Assembly: GCA_051954955.1 (NCBI GenBank)
Contig: JBQCHF010000112.1
Coordinates: 1-23,212 of the forward strand
DNA from: JBQCHF01 sp051954955
Lineage (GTDB): Bacteria; Actinomycetota; Actinomycetes; Motilibacterales; Motilibacteraceae
Length of the DNA: 23,212 nt
Reading direction: 5' to 3'
Shown one piece after another: positions 5,353 to 13,096 of the stretch (positions within the stretch are counted from its first letter, which is position 1; each line of letters opens with the position of its first letter). The notes beneath the pieces were generated by a model, which worked only from the letters and a program-made list of their open reading frames with translations, did no database searches and was not told the origin of the DNA. The position numbers and the translations under genes were made by a program.

Positions 5353-7397
5353 TCGCGGTGCTGGTCTGGTGGGTGCCCGGCAGCTTCGGCTTCCTGCCCC
5401 GCCGCCGGGCCGCCGGCCAGGTCCTGCTCGCCGTCGCGGTGGCCGCCGTCGCGGTGGTCTCGAACGGGCTGGGGGCGACCCGATCGGCGCTGGTCCTGGG
5501 CACGGTGGCCACCACCCTGGTGGCGGTCTCCTGGCTGGTCGCCCGGATCACCGACTACGCGCGGGCCCGCACCCGCCAGCAGCTGCTGCTGGCCGAGTTC
5601 GGCCGCCGTGCGCTGGCGGAGACCGACGAGCGGGCCGTCCTCGAGGACGCGGTGCGCACCGCCCGGCGGCTGGTCGGCGGCGACGAGGCGTTCCTCGCGC
5701 TGCTGGACGCCGGCGGCGGCACCACCCGGGTGGTGGCGGTCGACCCACCGGGCCGGCTGGCGCTGGGCACCGAGGTGCCGCTCGCGCCGGGCCTGCCCAG
5801 CACCGCGCTGCTCACCGCCACCGCGCCGCTGGTGGTCACCGACCGCGCGAGCGACCCGCGCTTCCCCGCGCCGGTGCCGGTGGCCTCCTCGGTGACCAGC
5901 CTGGTGGGCGTCCCGGTGCCCGGGCCGCACGGCCCCTACGGCACGCTCCGGGTGCACAGCGACCGGCGGCACCGCTACAGCCGCGACGACGGCGCCGCGC
6001 TGGAGGGGCTGGCCAACCTGGTCGCCAACGCGGTGGAGCGGGCTCGCACCCAGTCCTCGACGGCCTACGCCGCCCTGCACGACCCGCTCACCGGGCTGCC
6101 CAACCGGGTGATGGCCCGCCAGGCGCTGCTCGGGGCCCTCGCCTCCGGTCCGCCGGCCCTGGTGGCCGTGCTGCTGGTGGACCTGGACGACTTCAAGGAC
6201 CTCAACGACGGCTACGGGCACGCGGCCGGCGACCAGGCGCTGGTGGCGCTCGCCCCGCGGCTGCGCTCCGCGGTCCGCGAGGGCGACCTGGTGGCCCGGC
6301 TCGGCGGCGACGAGTTCCTCGTGGTGGCCGGCACGGTCCCGGACCAGGAGAGCGCTCTGGCCCTGGCCGACCGGGCGGCCGGTGCCTGGGCGCTGCCGGT
6401 CCGGGTGGGCGAGCGCGAGCACTGGCTGACCGGCAGCGTGGGGCTGGCCACCGTGCCGCGGCCCGCACCCGGTGCGGCCGCGCTGGACCTGGAGGCGCTG
6501 GCCGAGCGGCTGCTCAGCGACGCCGACGCCGCCATGTACCGCTCCAAGGCGCGCGCCCGGGGCGCGGTGACCGCCTACGACGACGAGATGCGGGCCCAGG
6601 CGCTGCGCCGGATGGCCTTCGAGACCGACCTGCGCCACGCCGCCGAGCGCGGCGAGCTCTCCCTCGCTTACCAACCGCTGGTGCACCTGCGCACCGGCGA
6701 GGTCCAGGGCGTCGAGGCGCTGCTGCGCTGGACCCACCCGGCCCTCGGGCCGGTGGGCCCGGACGAGTTCGTGCCGGTGGCCGAGCGGACCGGGCTGATC
6801 GCCGAGCTGGGCCGGTGGGCGCTGGAGGAGGCCGCGCGGACGGTGGCCGGCTGGCAGGCGGCCGGCCTGGGCGGGCCCCGCCCGCTGGGGGTGAGCGTGA
6901 ACCTCAGCCCGGTGCAGCTCGCCGGGCCGGAGCTGCCCGACGTCGTCGCCGAGGTGGTGCGCACCAGCGGTCTGGCGCCGGGCACGCTCAGCCTCGAGGT
7001 GACCGAGGGGGTGCTGCTGGAGGACCTCGAGCAGGCCGCCGCGGTGCTCGGTGCGCTCGGCGCGGCCGGCGCCAAGATCGTGCTGGACGACTTCGGGACC
7101 GGCTACAGCTCGCTGGCCTACCTGCACCGGCTGCCGCTGGACGCGGTGAAGCTGGACCGCGGGTTCGCCGTCCGCCTGACCACCGACACCGCCGCGCAGG
7201 CCGTGGTGGGCCTGGGGCGGGAGCTGGGCATCGCGGTGGTGGCCGAGGGCGTCGAGGAGCCCGAGCAGCAGGAGAGCGTGGAGGCCCTCGGGGTGCGCCT
7301 GGCCCAGGGCTACCTGCTGGCCCGGCCGATGCCGGCCGACGTCGCGCGGGCCTGGCTCGCCGCCCGCCCGGCCGCGGCCGTCGAGCCCGTCGCATAG
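5349..7397 (+). CDS. GAF-GGDEF-EAL cyclic-di-GMP synthase/phosphodiesterase
   Basis: This frame carries the catalytic part of a cyclic-di-GMP protein: GGDEF domains make c-di-GMP from GTP and EAL domains hydrolyse it. Residues 1-68 hold about three hydrophobic segments. A GAF-like domain spans about 80-220. The GGDEF domain starts at DPLTGLPNR and has an intact GGDEF motif at 319-323. The EAL domain has EAL at 456-458, then LEVTEG, DDFGTG at 580-585, VKLDRG, AEGVE and QGY. Both active sites look complete, so either or both activities are possible. The N-terminal half of the membrane domain seems to be encoded in the preceding overlapping frame. Which signal it senses is unknown. Confidence 0.88.
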   Translation: MIAVLVWWVPGSFGFLPRRRAAGQVLLAVAVAAVAVVSNGLGATRSALVLGTVATTLVAVSWLVARITDYARARTRQQLLLAEFGRRALAETDERAVLEDAVRTARRLVGGDEAFLALLDAGGGTTRVVAVDPPGRLALGTEVPLAPGLPSTALLTATAPLVVTDRASDPRFPAPVPVASSVTSLVGVPVPGPHGPYGTLRVHSDRRHRYSRDDGAALEGLANLVANAVERARTQSSTAYAALHDPLTGLPNRVMARQALLGALASGPPALVAVLLVDLDDFKDLNDGYGHAAGDQALVALAPRLRSAVREGDLVARLGGDEFLVVAGTVPDQESALALADRAAGAWALPVRVGEREHWLTGSVGLATVPRPAPGAAALDLEALAERLLSDADAAMYRSKARARGAVTAYDDEMRAQALRRMAFETDLRHAAERGELSLAYQPLVHLRTGEVQGVEALLRWTHPALGPVGPDEFVPVAERTGLIAELGRWALEEAARTVAGWQAAGLGGPRPLGVSVNLSPVQLAGPELPDVVAEVVRTSGLAPGTLSLEVTEGVLLEDLEQAAAVLGALGAAGAKIVLDDFGTGYSSLAYLHRLPLDAVKLDRGFAVRLTTDTAAQAVVGLGRELGIAVVAEGVEEPEQQESVEALGVRLAQGYLLARPMPADVARAWLAARPAAAVEPVA

Positions 7398-7448
7398 CCC
7401 TCGGGAAAGTCGGGTGCGCCGTGAAGGCCGTACCGGTGGACTGGGCCC

Positions 7449-8471
7449 GTGTCCTACCTGCCGTACGAGGTGGAGCCGGTGTCGCCGGTCGACGAAGAAC
7501 CCTTCGCCGACTGGTACTCGGTGCTGGACGCGGTGCACCGGGAGCAGCGTCCGGGCGAGCCTGGCTGGACGCTGACCGAGCGCCGTGCCCGCGCCGCCTC
7601 CACCGACGGCGGCTACGACCGGCGCCAGTGGCTGGTGCGCGACGACGCCGGCCGTCCGGCGGGTGGTGCCGCCCTGCAGCTGGCGCTGCGGGACAACCTC
7701 GGGCTGGCCGAGGCCGAGCTGTGGGTGCTGCCCGCGGCGCGGGGCCGGGGCGTGGGCACCGCGCTGGCCGACGTCGTCGAGCAGACCTCGCGCGCTGCGG
7801 GCCGGGCGGTGGTGGCCGTGTTCGTCGTGCACCCCGGCGGTGCGGACGAGCGCCCGGGGGACGTCTTCGCCCGCCGGCGCGGCTACCGGGTGGTGCAGCG
7901 CGAGGCGCGGCGCCGGCTCGACGTCGGGCGCGCGCTGCCCAGGCTGGCCGCGCTCGAGGAGCAGGCGGCGGCCGCCGCGGAGGGCTACGAGCTGGTGGGC
8001 TGGGTCTCCCGGACCCCGGCGGAGCTGCTGGCCGACCGGGCTGCCCTCGGCACCGCCATCAGCGCGGACGCCCCGCGCGGGGACTCGGCGTACACGACCG
8101 AGCAGTGGGACATCGCCCGCGTGCTGGCCCGGGACGAGGAGCTGGCCCGGATGGACCGCACCTACGTGGCCACGGCCGCCCGGCACCGCGCGAGCGGGCG
8201 GCTGGTCGCGCTCACCGAGCTGGCGGTGCCCAACACCGTGCCCGAGCTCGCCTGGCAGTGGGACACCGTGGTGCTGCGCGCGCACCGCGGGCACCGGCTG
8301 GGGCTGCTGGTCAAGGCCGCCAACCTGCGCCGGCTGCGCGAGGTCGTGCCGGCCGCGCGCCAGGTCATGACCTACAACGACCAGAGCAACCAGCACATGA
8401 TCGCGGTGAACGAGCGGCTCGGGTTCGAGGTCGTCGACGCCGAGTGGCGGTGGGAGCTGGCGCTGGGGTGA
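7449..8471 (+). CDS. Tandem GNAT-domain acetyltransferase
   Basis: The 340-residue protein looks like two GNAT folds in a row. The N-terminal half has an acetyl-CoA loop RGRGVG at about residues 98-103. The C-terminal half has RAHRGHRLG followed by a conserved-looking YNDQSNQHMIAVNERLGF, the usual strand-helix end of a GNAT. Mycothiol synthase MshD is also a tandem GNAT, but nothing seen here assigns that function, and the substrate is unknown. The GTG at 7449 is the first start after the upstream stop; ribosome binding is weak (a distant GAAGG). It lies 51 nt after the GGDEF-EAL gene and may be co-transcribed. Confidence 0.8.
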   Translation: MSYLPYEVEPVSPVDEEPFADWYSVLDAVHREQRPGEPGWTLTERRARAASTDGGYDRRQWLVRDDAGRPAGGAALQLALRDNLGLAEAELWVLPAARGRGVGTALADVVEQTSRAAGRAVVAVFVVHPGGADERPGDVFARRRGYRVVQREARRRLDVGRALPRLAALEEQAAAAAEGYELVGWVSRTPAELLADRAALGTAISADAPRGDSAYTTEQWDIARVLARDEELARMDRTYVATAARHRASGRLVALTELAVPNTVPELAWQWDTVVLRAHRGHRLGLLVKAANLRRLREVVPAARQVMTYNDQSNQHMIAVNERLGFEVVDAEWRWELALG

Positions 8472-8556
8472 CGGGGTGACCTCCGGCACCGTCACGGATC
8501 GTGCCCTCACGTGGTGCAGCGATCGCCGGGTGAACGGCAGTGCGTTGCGCGGCGGT

Positions 8557-8570
8557 TACGCTGACCGGCA
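8557..8570 (+). promoter_or_regulatory. Possible leaderless promoter of glmS (-10 TACGCT)
   Basis: TACGCT (8557-8562) lies 7 nt before the glmS ATG, and no Shine-Dalgarno sequence is visible in front of the start. That spacing places transcription initiation at or next to the A of the ATG, as in leaderless actinobacterial transcripts. A convincing -35 element is not visible. Inferred from spacing. Confidence 0.45.
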
Positions 8571-10420
8571 TGTGCGGGATCGTGGGGTACGTCGGCGGCA
8601 AGTCGGCGGCCGAGGTCGTCATCGAGGGCGTGCGTCGCCTGGAGTACCGCGGCTACGACAGCGCGGGCGTCGCCGTCGTCGCCGACGGCAAGCTGGCCAC
8701 CGAGAAGCGGGCCGGCAAGCTGGCCAACCTCACCGAGGTGCTCGACGCCGAGCCGCTGCCCGAGAGCGGCACCGGCATGGCGCACACCCGGTGGGCCACC
8801 CACGGCGCCCCCACCGACCGCAACGCCCACCCGCACCTGGACTCCTCGGGCAAGGTCGCGATCATCCACAACGGGATCATCGAGAACTTCGCGCGGCTGC
8901 GCGCCGAGCTCGAGGGCGACGGCGCCGAGTTCCGCTCGGACACCGACACCGAGGTGGTTGCGCACCTGCTGGCCGGCGAGCTGCCCGCCGCCGGCGGCGA
9001 CCTGGCCGAGGCGATGCGCCGCACCTGCCGCCGGCTCGAGGGCGCCTTCACGCTGGTGGCCGTGCACGCCGACGACCCCGAGGTCGTCGTGGGGGCGCGG
9101 CAGAACTCCCCGCTGGTGGTGGGCCTCGGCGAGGGCGAGAGCTTCCTCGCCTCCGACGTCGCCGCCTTCATCGCCCACACCCGCGAGGCGATGGAGATCG
9201 AGGAGGGCTCGGTCGTCGAGCTGCGCCGCGAGGGCGTCACCGTCACCGACTTCGCCGGTACGCCGCGCCAGGGCCGCACCTTCCACGTCGACTGGGACCT
9301 GTCCGCGGCGCAGAAGGACGGCTACGACTACTTCATGCTCAAGGAGATCGCCGAGCAGCCGCGGGCGGTCGCCGACACCCTGCTGGGGCGGGTGGACGAG
9401 CGCGGCACCCTGGTGCTGGACGAGATGCGCCTGTCCGACGACGAGCTGCGCGAGATCGACAAGATCATCATCGTGGCGTGCGGCACGTCGTACTACGCCG
9501 GCATGGTGGCCAAGTACGCCATCGAGCACTGGACCCGGGTGCCGTGCGAGGTGGAGCTGGCCAGCGAGTTCCGCTACCGCGACCCGGTGCTGGACAAGCA
9601 GACGCTGATCATCGCGATCTCGCAGTCCGGCGAGACCATGGACACGCTGATGGCGCTGCGCTACGCCCGCGGCCAGGGCTCGCGGGTGCTGGCCATCTGC
9701 AACACCAACGGCTCGACCATCCCGCGCGAGTCCGACGCCGTGCTCTACACGCACGCCGGGCCCGAGGTGGCCGTCGCCTCCACCAAGGCCTTCCTCACCC
9801 AGATCGTCGCCTGCTACCTGGTGGCGCTCTACCTCGGCCAGGTCCGCGGCACCAAGTGGGGCGACGAGATCGTCTCGGTGATCCGCGACCTCTCGGACAT
9901 GCCGGGCAAGGTCGACCAGGTGCTCGAGACGATGGAGCCGGTGCGGGAGCTGGCCCGCTCGCTGGTGGACTCCACCTCGGTGCTGTTCCTCGGCCGGCAC
10001 GTCGGTTTCCCGGTGGCCCTGGAGGGCGCGCTCAAGCTCAAGGAGCTCGCCTACATGCACGCCGAGGGCTTCGCCGCCGGCGAGCTCAAGCACGGCCCCA
10101 TCGCGCTGATCGAGGAGGGCATGCCGGTGGTCACCGTGGTGCCCTCCCCGCGCGGCCGCTCGGTGCTGCACGACAAGATCGTCAGCAACATCCAGGAGGT
10201 CCGCGCCCGCGGCGCCAGGACGATCGTCATCGCCGAGGAGGGCGACGAGGCCGTCGTCCCCTTCGCCGACCACGTCATCCGCGTCCCGGTCTGCCCCACC
10301 CTGCTGCAGCCCCTGGTCTCCGTGGTCCCGCTGCAGGTCTTCGCCTGCGAGATGGCCACCGCCCGCGGCTACGACGTCGACCAGCCGCGCAACCTGGCCA
10401 AGTCCGTCACGGTGGAGTAG
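8570..10420 (+). CDS. glmS: Glutamine-fructose-6-phosphate aminotransferase (GlmS)
   Basis: GlmS makes glucosamine-6-phosphate from fructose-6-phosphate and glutamine, the entry into UDP-GlcNAc synthesis. The 616 residues begin MCGIVGYVGG, so after Met removal Cys2 is the N-terminal nucleophile of the glutaminase domain (about 2-220, with RWATHG and the HNGIIEN block). Two SIS domains follow: the first has CGTS at 304-307 and SQSGETMDT, the second ELKHGP at 505-510. The chain ends AKSVTVE with Lys611 at the position of the conserved lysine. The ATG at 8570 is fixed by the Cys2 requirement. Together with murA and glmM, three of the UDP-GlcNAc/peptidoglycan entry enzymes lie within 10 kb. Confidence 0.98.
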   Translation: MCGIVGYVGGKSAAEVVIEGVRRLEYRGYDSAGVAVVADGKLATEKRAGKLANLTEVLDAEPLPESGTGMAHTRWATHGAPTDRNAHPHLDSSGKVAIIHNGIIENFARLRAELEGDGAEFRSDTDTEVVAHLLAGELPAAGGDLAEAMRRTCRRLEGAFTLVAVHADDPEVVVGARQNSPLVVGLGEGESFLASDVAAFIAHTREAMEIEEGSVVELRREGVTVTDFAGTPRQGRTFHVDWDLSAAQKDGYDYFMLKEIAEQPRAVADTLLGRVDERGTLVLDEMRLSDDELREIDKIIIVACGTSYYAGMVAKYAIEHWTRVPCEVELASEFRYRDPVLDKQTLIIAISQSGETMDTLMALRYARGQGSRVLAICNTNGSTIPRESDAVLYTHAGPEVAVASTKAFLTQIVACYLVALYLGQVRGTKWGDEIVSVIRDLSDMPGKVDQVLETMEPVRELARSLVDSTSVLFLGRHVGFPVALEGALKLKELAYMHAEGFAAGELKHGPIALIEEGMPVVTVVPSPRGRSVLHDKIVSNIQEVRARGARTIVIAEEGDEAVVPFADHVIRVPVCPTLLQPLVSVVPLQVFACEMATARGYDVDQPRNLAKSVTVE

Positions 10421-10451
10421 CGGGTCCGCCACTGCCGGCCCCGGTCGGAAC

Positions 10452-10469
10452 GATCACGGCCCCGTGATC
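10452..10469. terminator. Terminator-like hairpin between glmS and the GNAT gene
   Basis: GATCACG (10452-10458) pairs with CGTGATC (10463-10469) around a 4-nt loop and is followed on the + strand by TCTT, a weak T-rich tail. It lies 31 nt past glmS and between convergent genes, so it could stop transcription from either side. Confidence 0.55.
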
Positions 10470-10473
10470 TCTT

Positions 10474-10509
10474 GTCGCCGCCCTCGTGGAATCCCGCGGG
10501 GGCGGCGAC
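10474..10509. terminator. Second hairpin in the glmS/GNAT convergent gap
   Basis: GTCGCCGCCC (10474-10483) and GGGCGGCGAC (10500-10509) form a perfect 10-bp stem with a 16-nt loop. A further GTCGCC at 10528-10533 could compete for the right arm. Placement between two convergent genes suggests a bidirectional terminator, here serving mainly the leftward GNAT gene. Confidence 0.5.
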
Positions 10510-10563
10510 CACTTCGCGGGGACGGCTGTCGCCGGTTGGCCCGTTCCCGTCCCAGCGGCGGGG

Positions 10564-11073
10564 CTAGTCCAGGTCCTCGGCCAGCAGCTCGAGCAGCAGC
10601 CCGTCCCGCCAGGTGCCGGTGTCGGGGTTGCGCTCGTAGCGGCGCAGCACACCGACCCGGCGGAAGCCCACCTTCTCGTAGCAGCGGATGGCGGCGGCGT
10701 TGGCCGCGGCCGGGTCGATGGTGATCCGGTGGTGGCCGCGGTCCTCGACCAGGTGCCGCGCCAGCGTGCGCACCACCTCCGCGCCCAGGCCCTGGTTGTG
10801 CACCCTCGGGTCCATGAACAGGTCCATGGTGGCGTGCCGGTACTGCGGGTCGGTCTCCTCCGCGGACTGGGCGTAGCCGGCCACCTTGCCCTCGACGACG
10901 ACGGTCCACGGGGTGCTGGCCCCGGCGACGTCGCCGTCCAGCCGCGGCCAGTCCGGCTCCAGCGGGCCCCACCAGCGCGCCACCAGCGGTGTCTCCCGCA
11001 GCGCGCGCAGCGCCGGGACGTCGGCGGCGGTGGTCGGCCGCAGCTGGACCCGCTCGCCGCGCAGCACCCGCAT
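10564..11073 (-). CDS. GNAT acetyltransferase, AAC(6')-like
   Basis: The 169-residue single-domain GNAT has LRPTTAADVPALRAL near the N-terminus, the GYAQSAEETDP segment (66-75), an acetyl-CoA loop NQGLGA (93-98), and DPAAANAAAIRCYEKVGF (120-137). The GYAQS...EETDP and AIRCYEKVGF blocks resemble aminoglycoside 6'-N-acetyltransferases as I remember them, so aminoglycoside or a similar amine is a candidate substrate. Other GNATs acting on amines or peptides remain possible. The start is the ATG at 11073, preceded by a G-rich stretch but no well-spaced ribosome binding site; the frame extends upstream antisense to acpS and is spurious there. Transcribed alone, divergently from acpS. Confidence 0.8.
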   Translation of the reverse strand: MRVLRGERVQLRPTTAADVPALRALRETPLVARWWGPLEPDWPRLDGDVAGASTPWTVVVEGKVAGYAQSAEETDPQYRHATMDLFMDPRVHNQGLGAEVVRTLARHLVEDRGHHRITIDPAAANAAAIRCYEKVGFRRVGVLRRYERNPDTGTWRDGLLLELLAEDLD

Positions 11074-11145
11074 CCCCCCTCGGTCCACCTGCGTAGGCTC
11101 CCACGCGCGAGCCGGGCGGACGGCGTCGGGGCAGGAGGCGTACGG

Positions 11146-11538
11146 GTGATCGTGGGCGTGGGCATCGACGTCGTCGACGCGGCGCGGTTCGCCGAGGCGC
11201 TGGAGCGGACCCCCGGCCTGCGTCGACGGCTGTTCACCGAGGACGAGCAGGCGCTGGCGCCGCTGAGCCTGGCTGCGCGGTTCGCGGTGAAGGAGGCCGC
11301 GGCCAAGGCGCTGGGCGCGCCGGTGGGGCTGCGCTGGGCCGACGCCTGGGTGCGCAAGGACGGCGACGGCCGTCCGCACCTGGTCGTGCAGGGCACGGTC
11401 GCCGCCCGCGCCGCGGAGCTGGGCGTGGACCGCTGGCACGTGTCGATGAGCCACGACGCGGGGATCGCTTCGGCAGTGGTGATCGCCGAGTCCAGCGGTG
11501 GTCCGGCGGGCGCAGCGGGCGAGGGGAGCGACGGGTGA
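11146..11538 (+). CDS. acpS: Holo-[acyl-carrier-protein] synthase (AcpS)
   Basis: AcpS transfers 4'-phosphopantetheine from CoA to the serine of acyl carrier protein, activating fatty acid synthesis. The 130-residue length is right for the trimeric AcpS family. Motifs are GVGIDVVD with the Mg-binding Asp8, RRLFTEDE, and RFAVKEAAAKALG with Glu50. The tail carries SMSHD, the usual C-terminal block, then a short Gly/Ser-rich end. The GTG at 11146 has a perfect AGGAGG 7 nt upstream. The same frame runs back to 10486, but that part is antisense to the GNAT gene and has no family similarity. It overlaps nnr by GTGA. A possible -10, TAGGCT (11094-11099), lies upstream. Confidence 0.95.
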   Translation: MIVGVGIDVVDAARFAEALERTPGLRRRLFTEDEQALAPLSLAARFAVKEAAAKALGAPVGLRWADAWVRKDGDGRPHLVVQGTVAARAAELGVDRWHVSMSHDAGIASAVVIAESSGGPAGAAGEGSDG

Positions 11539-13019
11539 GGCTGGCGCACGACGTCGAGACGGTGCGGGCGGCGGAGGAGGTGCTGCTGGCCGTGCTGCCG
11601 GAGGGCAGCCTCATGGACCGCGCCGCCACCGGCCTGGCCCGCACCTGCGCGCTGCTGCTGGAGGGCGTCTACGGCTCGCGGGTCGTGCTGCTCGTGGGCA
11701 GCGGCAACAACGGTGGCGACGCGCTCTACGCCGGGGCGGCGCTGGCCCGCCGCGGCGCCCGGGTGGACGCGGTGCTGCTCTCCGAGCGCGCGCACGCGGG
11801 TGGGCTGGCGGCGCTGCGGGCGGCGGGGGGTCGGGTGGCCGGGGCCGGGGTGGAGGAGCTGCTGGAGGCGGCCGACCTCGTCGTCGACGGCATCCTCGGC
11901 ATCGGCGGCCGCGGTGGCCTGCGACCGGAGGCGGCCGCCCTGGTGGCTCGCGCCGAGGCGTCGGTGGCCACGCTGGTGGCGGTCGACGTGCCCAGCGGCG
12001 TCGACGCCGGCACCGGCGAGGTGGCCGGCGCCGCCGTGCACGCCGACGTCACGGTCACCTTCGGAACGCTCAAGCCCGGGCTGGTCGTGGACCCCGGCGC
12101 CTCGCACGCGGGCGTGCTCGAGCTGGTCGACATCGGCCTCGGCCCGCACCTCGGCGCCCCCGCGCTCGGGCTGCTGGAGGCCGACGAGGTGGCCGCGCTG
12201 CTGCCCGCACCGGGCGCCGAGAGCGACAAGTACCGGCGCGGGGTGCTCGGCGTCGTCGCCGGTTCCGACGCCTACACCGGCGCCGCTGTGCTCACCGTGG
12301 GCGGCGCGCTGCGGGCCGGCGCCGGGATGGTGCGCTACTCCGGGCCGGACGTGCCCACCGGGCTGATCCGCAGCCGCTGGCCGGAGGCCGTGGTCGGCGA
12401 GGGGCGGGTGCAGGCGTGGGCCGTCGGTCCGGGCCTGGGCACCGACGACACCGCGCGCGCCCGGCTGGAGAAGGTGCTGCTGGCCGACGAGCCCGCGGTC
12501 GTGGACGCCGACGGCACCACCGTGTTGGCCGCGCTGGTCCGCGAGCGCGGCCCGCTGACGTCGTGGACCTCGCGGCCGGTGCCGCTGGTGCTCACCCCGC
12601 ACGCCGGCGAGCTGGCCCGGCTGCTGGACGCTGCCGGGTCCGACGCCGGCCGCGGCGAGGTGGAGGCGGCCCGGCTCGCCTCGGCCCGCGAGGCCGCTGC
12701 CCGCTACGGCGCGGTCGTGCTGCTCAAGGGCTCGACCACGGTGGTCGCGGCGCCCGACGGCAGCGTGCTGGTCAACGACGTGGCCACCCCGTGGCTGGCC
12801 ACCGCCGGCAGCGGCGACGTCCTCACCGGCGTCGTCGGCGCCCTGCTGGCCGGCGGGGTGGATCCGCTGGACGCGGCAGACGCCGGCGCGCACCTGCACG
12901 GCCTGGCCGGTCGGCTGGCCGCCCACGACGAGGACGGCAGCGGCGACGGCGCTCCGGTCACCGCCGAGGACGTCCTGGCCGCGCTGCCGGCCGCCCGGCG
13001 GGCGCTGCGGGCGGGCTGA
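11535..13019 (+). CDS. nnr: Bifunctional NAD(P)H-hydrate epimerase/dehydratase (Nnr)
   Basis: This protein repairs damaged NADH and NADPH hydrates. The N-terminal domain epimerises R and S forms (YjeF_N: GSGNNGGDA at 55-63, then VVDGILG and DVPSGVDAGTG). The C-terminal domain is the ADP/ATP-dependent dehydratase (LTPHAGE at 353-359, LLKGSTTVV, and TAGSGDVL at 423-430). At 494 residues it matches the fused bacterial form. The GTG at 11535 overlaps the acpS stop (GTGA), suggesting translational coupling; the acpS-nnr pairing is common in actinobacteria. The alr gene follows after a gap with its own promoter-like site. Confidence 0.95.
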   Translation: MRLAHDVETVRAAEEVLLAVLPEGSLMDRAATGLARTCALLLEGVYGSRVVLLVGSGNNGGDALYAGAALARRGARVDAVLLSERAHAGGLAALRAAGGRVAGAGVEELLEAADLVVDGILGIGGRGGLRPEAAALVARAEASVATLVAVDVPSGVDAGTGEVAGAAVHADVTVTFGTLKPGLVVDPGASHAGVLELVDIGLGPHLGAPALGLLEADEVAALLPAPGAESDKYRRGVLGVVAGSDAYTGAAVLTVGGALRAGAGMVRYSGPDVPTGLIRSRWPEAVVGEGRVQAWAVGPGLGTDDTARARLEKVLLADEPAVVDADGTTVLAALVRERGPLTSWTSRPVPLVLTPHAGELARLLDAAGSDAGRGEVEAARLASAREAAARYGAVVLLKGSTTVVAAPDGSVLVNDVATPWLATAGSGDVLTGVVGALLAGGVDPLDAADAGAHLHGLAGRLAAHDEDGSGDGAPVTAEDVLAALPAARRALRAG

Positions 13020-13081
13020 GCGTGCCCTGCGCCGGCGGGGTGGAGCGCCCGGCATGACCCGGCCCACGCGCCCCGGCCTGG

Positions 13082-13096
13082 CAGGATGGCGCGACG
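13082..13096 (+). promoter_or_regulatory. Possible leaderless promoter of alr (-10 CAGGAT)
   Basis: CAGGAT (13082-13087) stands 8 nt before the GTG at 13096, with no ribosome binding site between. The same CAGGAT placed 6 nt before a start occurs at the nucleoside hydrolase gene. No -35 element is clear. This site is the reason for preferring the 13096 start of alr. Confidence 0.4.

Noticed and set aside
5025..8510. Reverse-strand open frame of 1161 codons
   Set aside because: Antisense to the GGDEF-EAL and GNAT genes. Its His/Gln/Arg/Gly/Pro-rich composition is what high-GC codon bias produces on the opposite strand; no domain is recognisable.
8472..8569. glmS ribozyme upstream of glmS
   Set aside because: Only 98 nt are available, the start looks leaderless, and no ribozyme core was recognised.
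8507..10432. Reverse-strand frame opposite glmS
   Set aside because: Low-complexity translation with no family blocks, mirroring an unmistakable glmS.
10486..11145. N-terminal extension of acpS
   Set aside because: This part is antisense to the AAC(6')-like gene, lacks AcpS similarity, and a perfect ribosome binding site marks GTG 11146.
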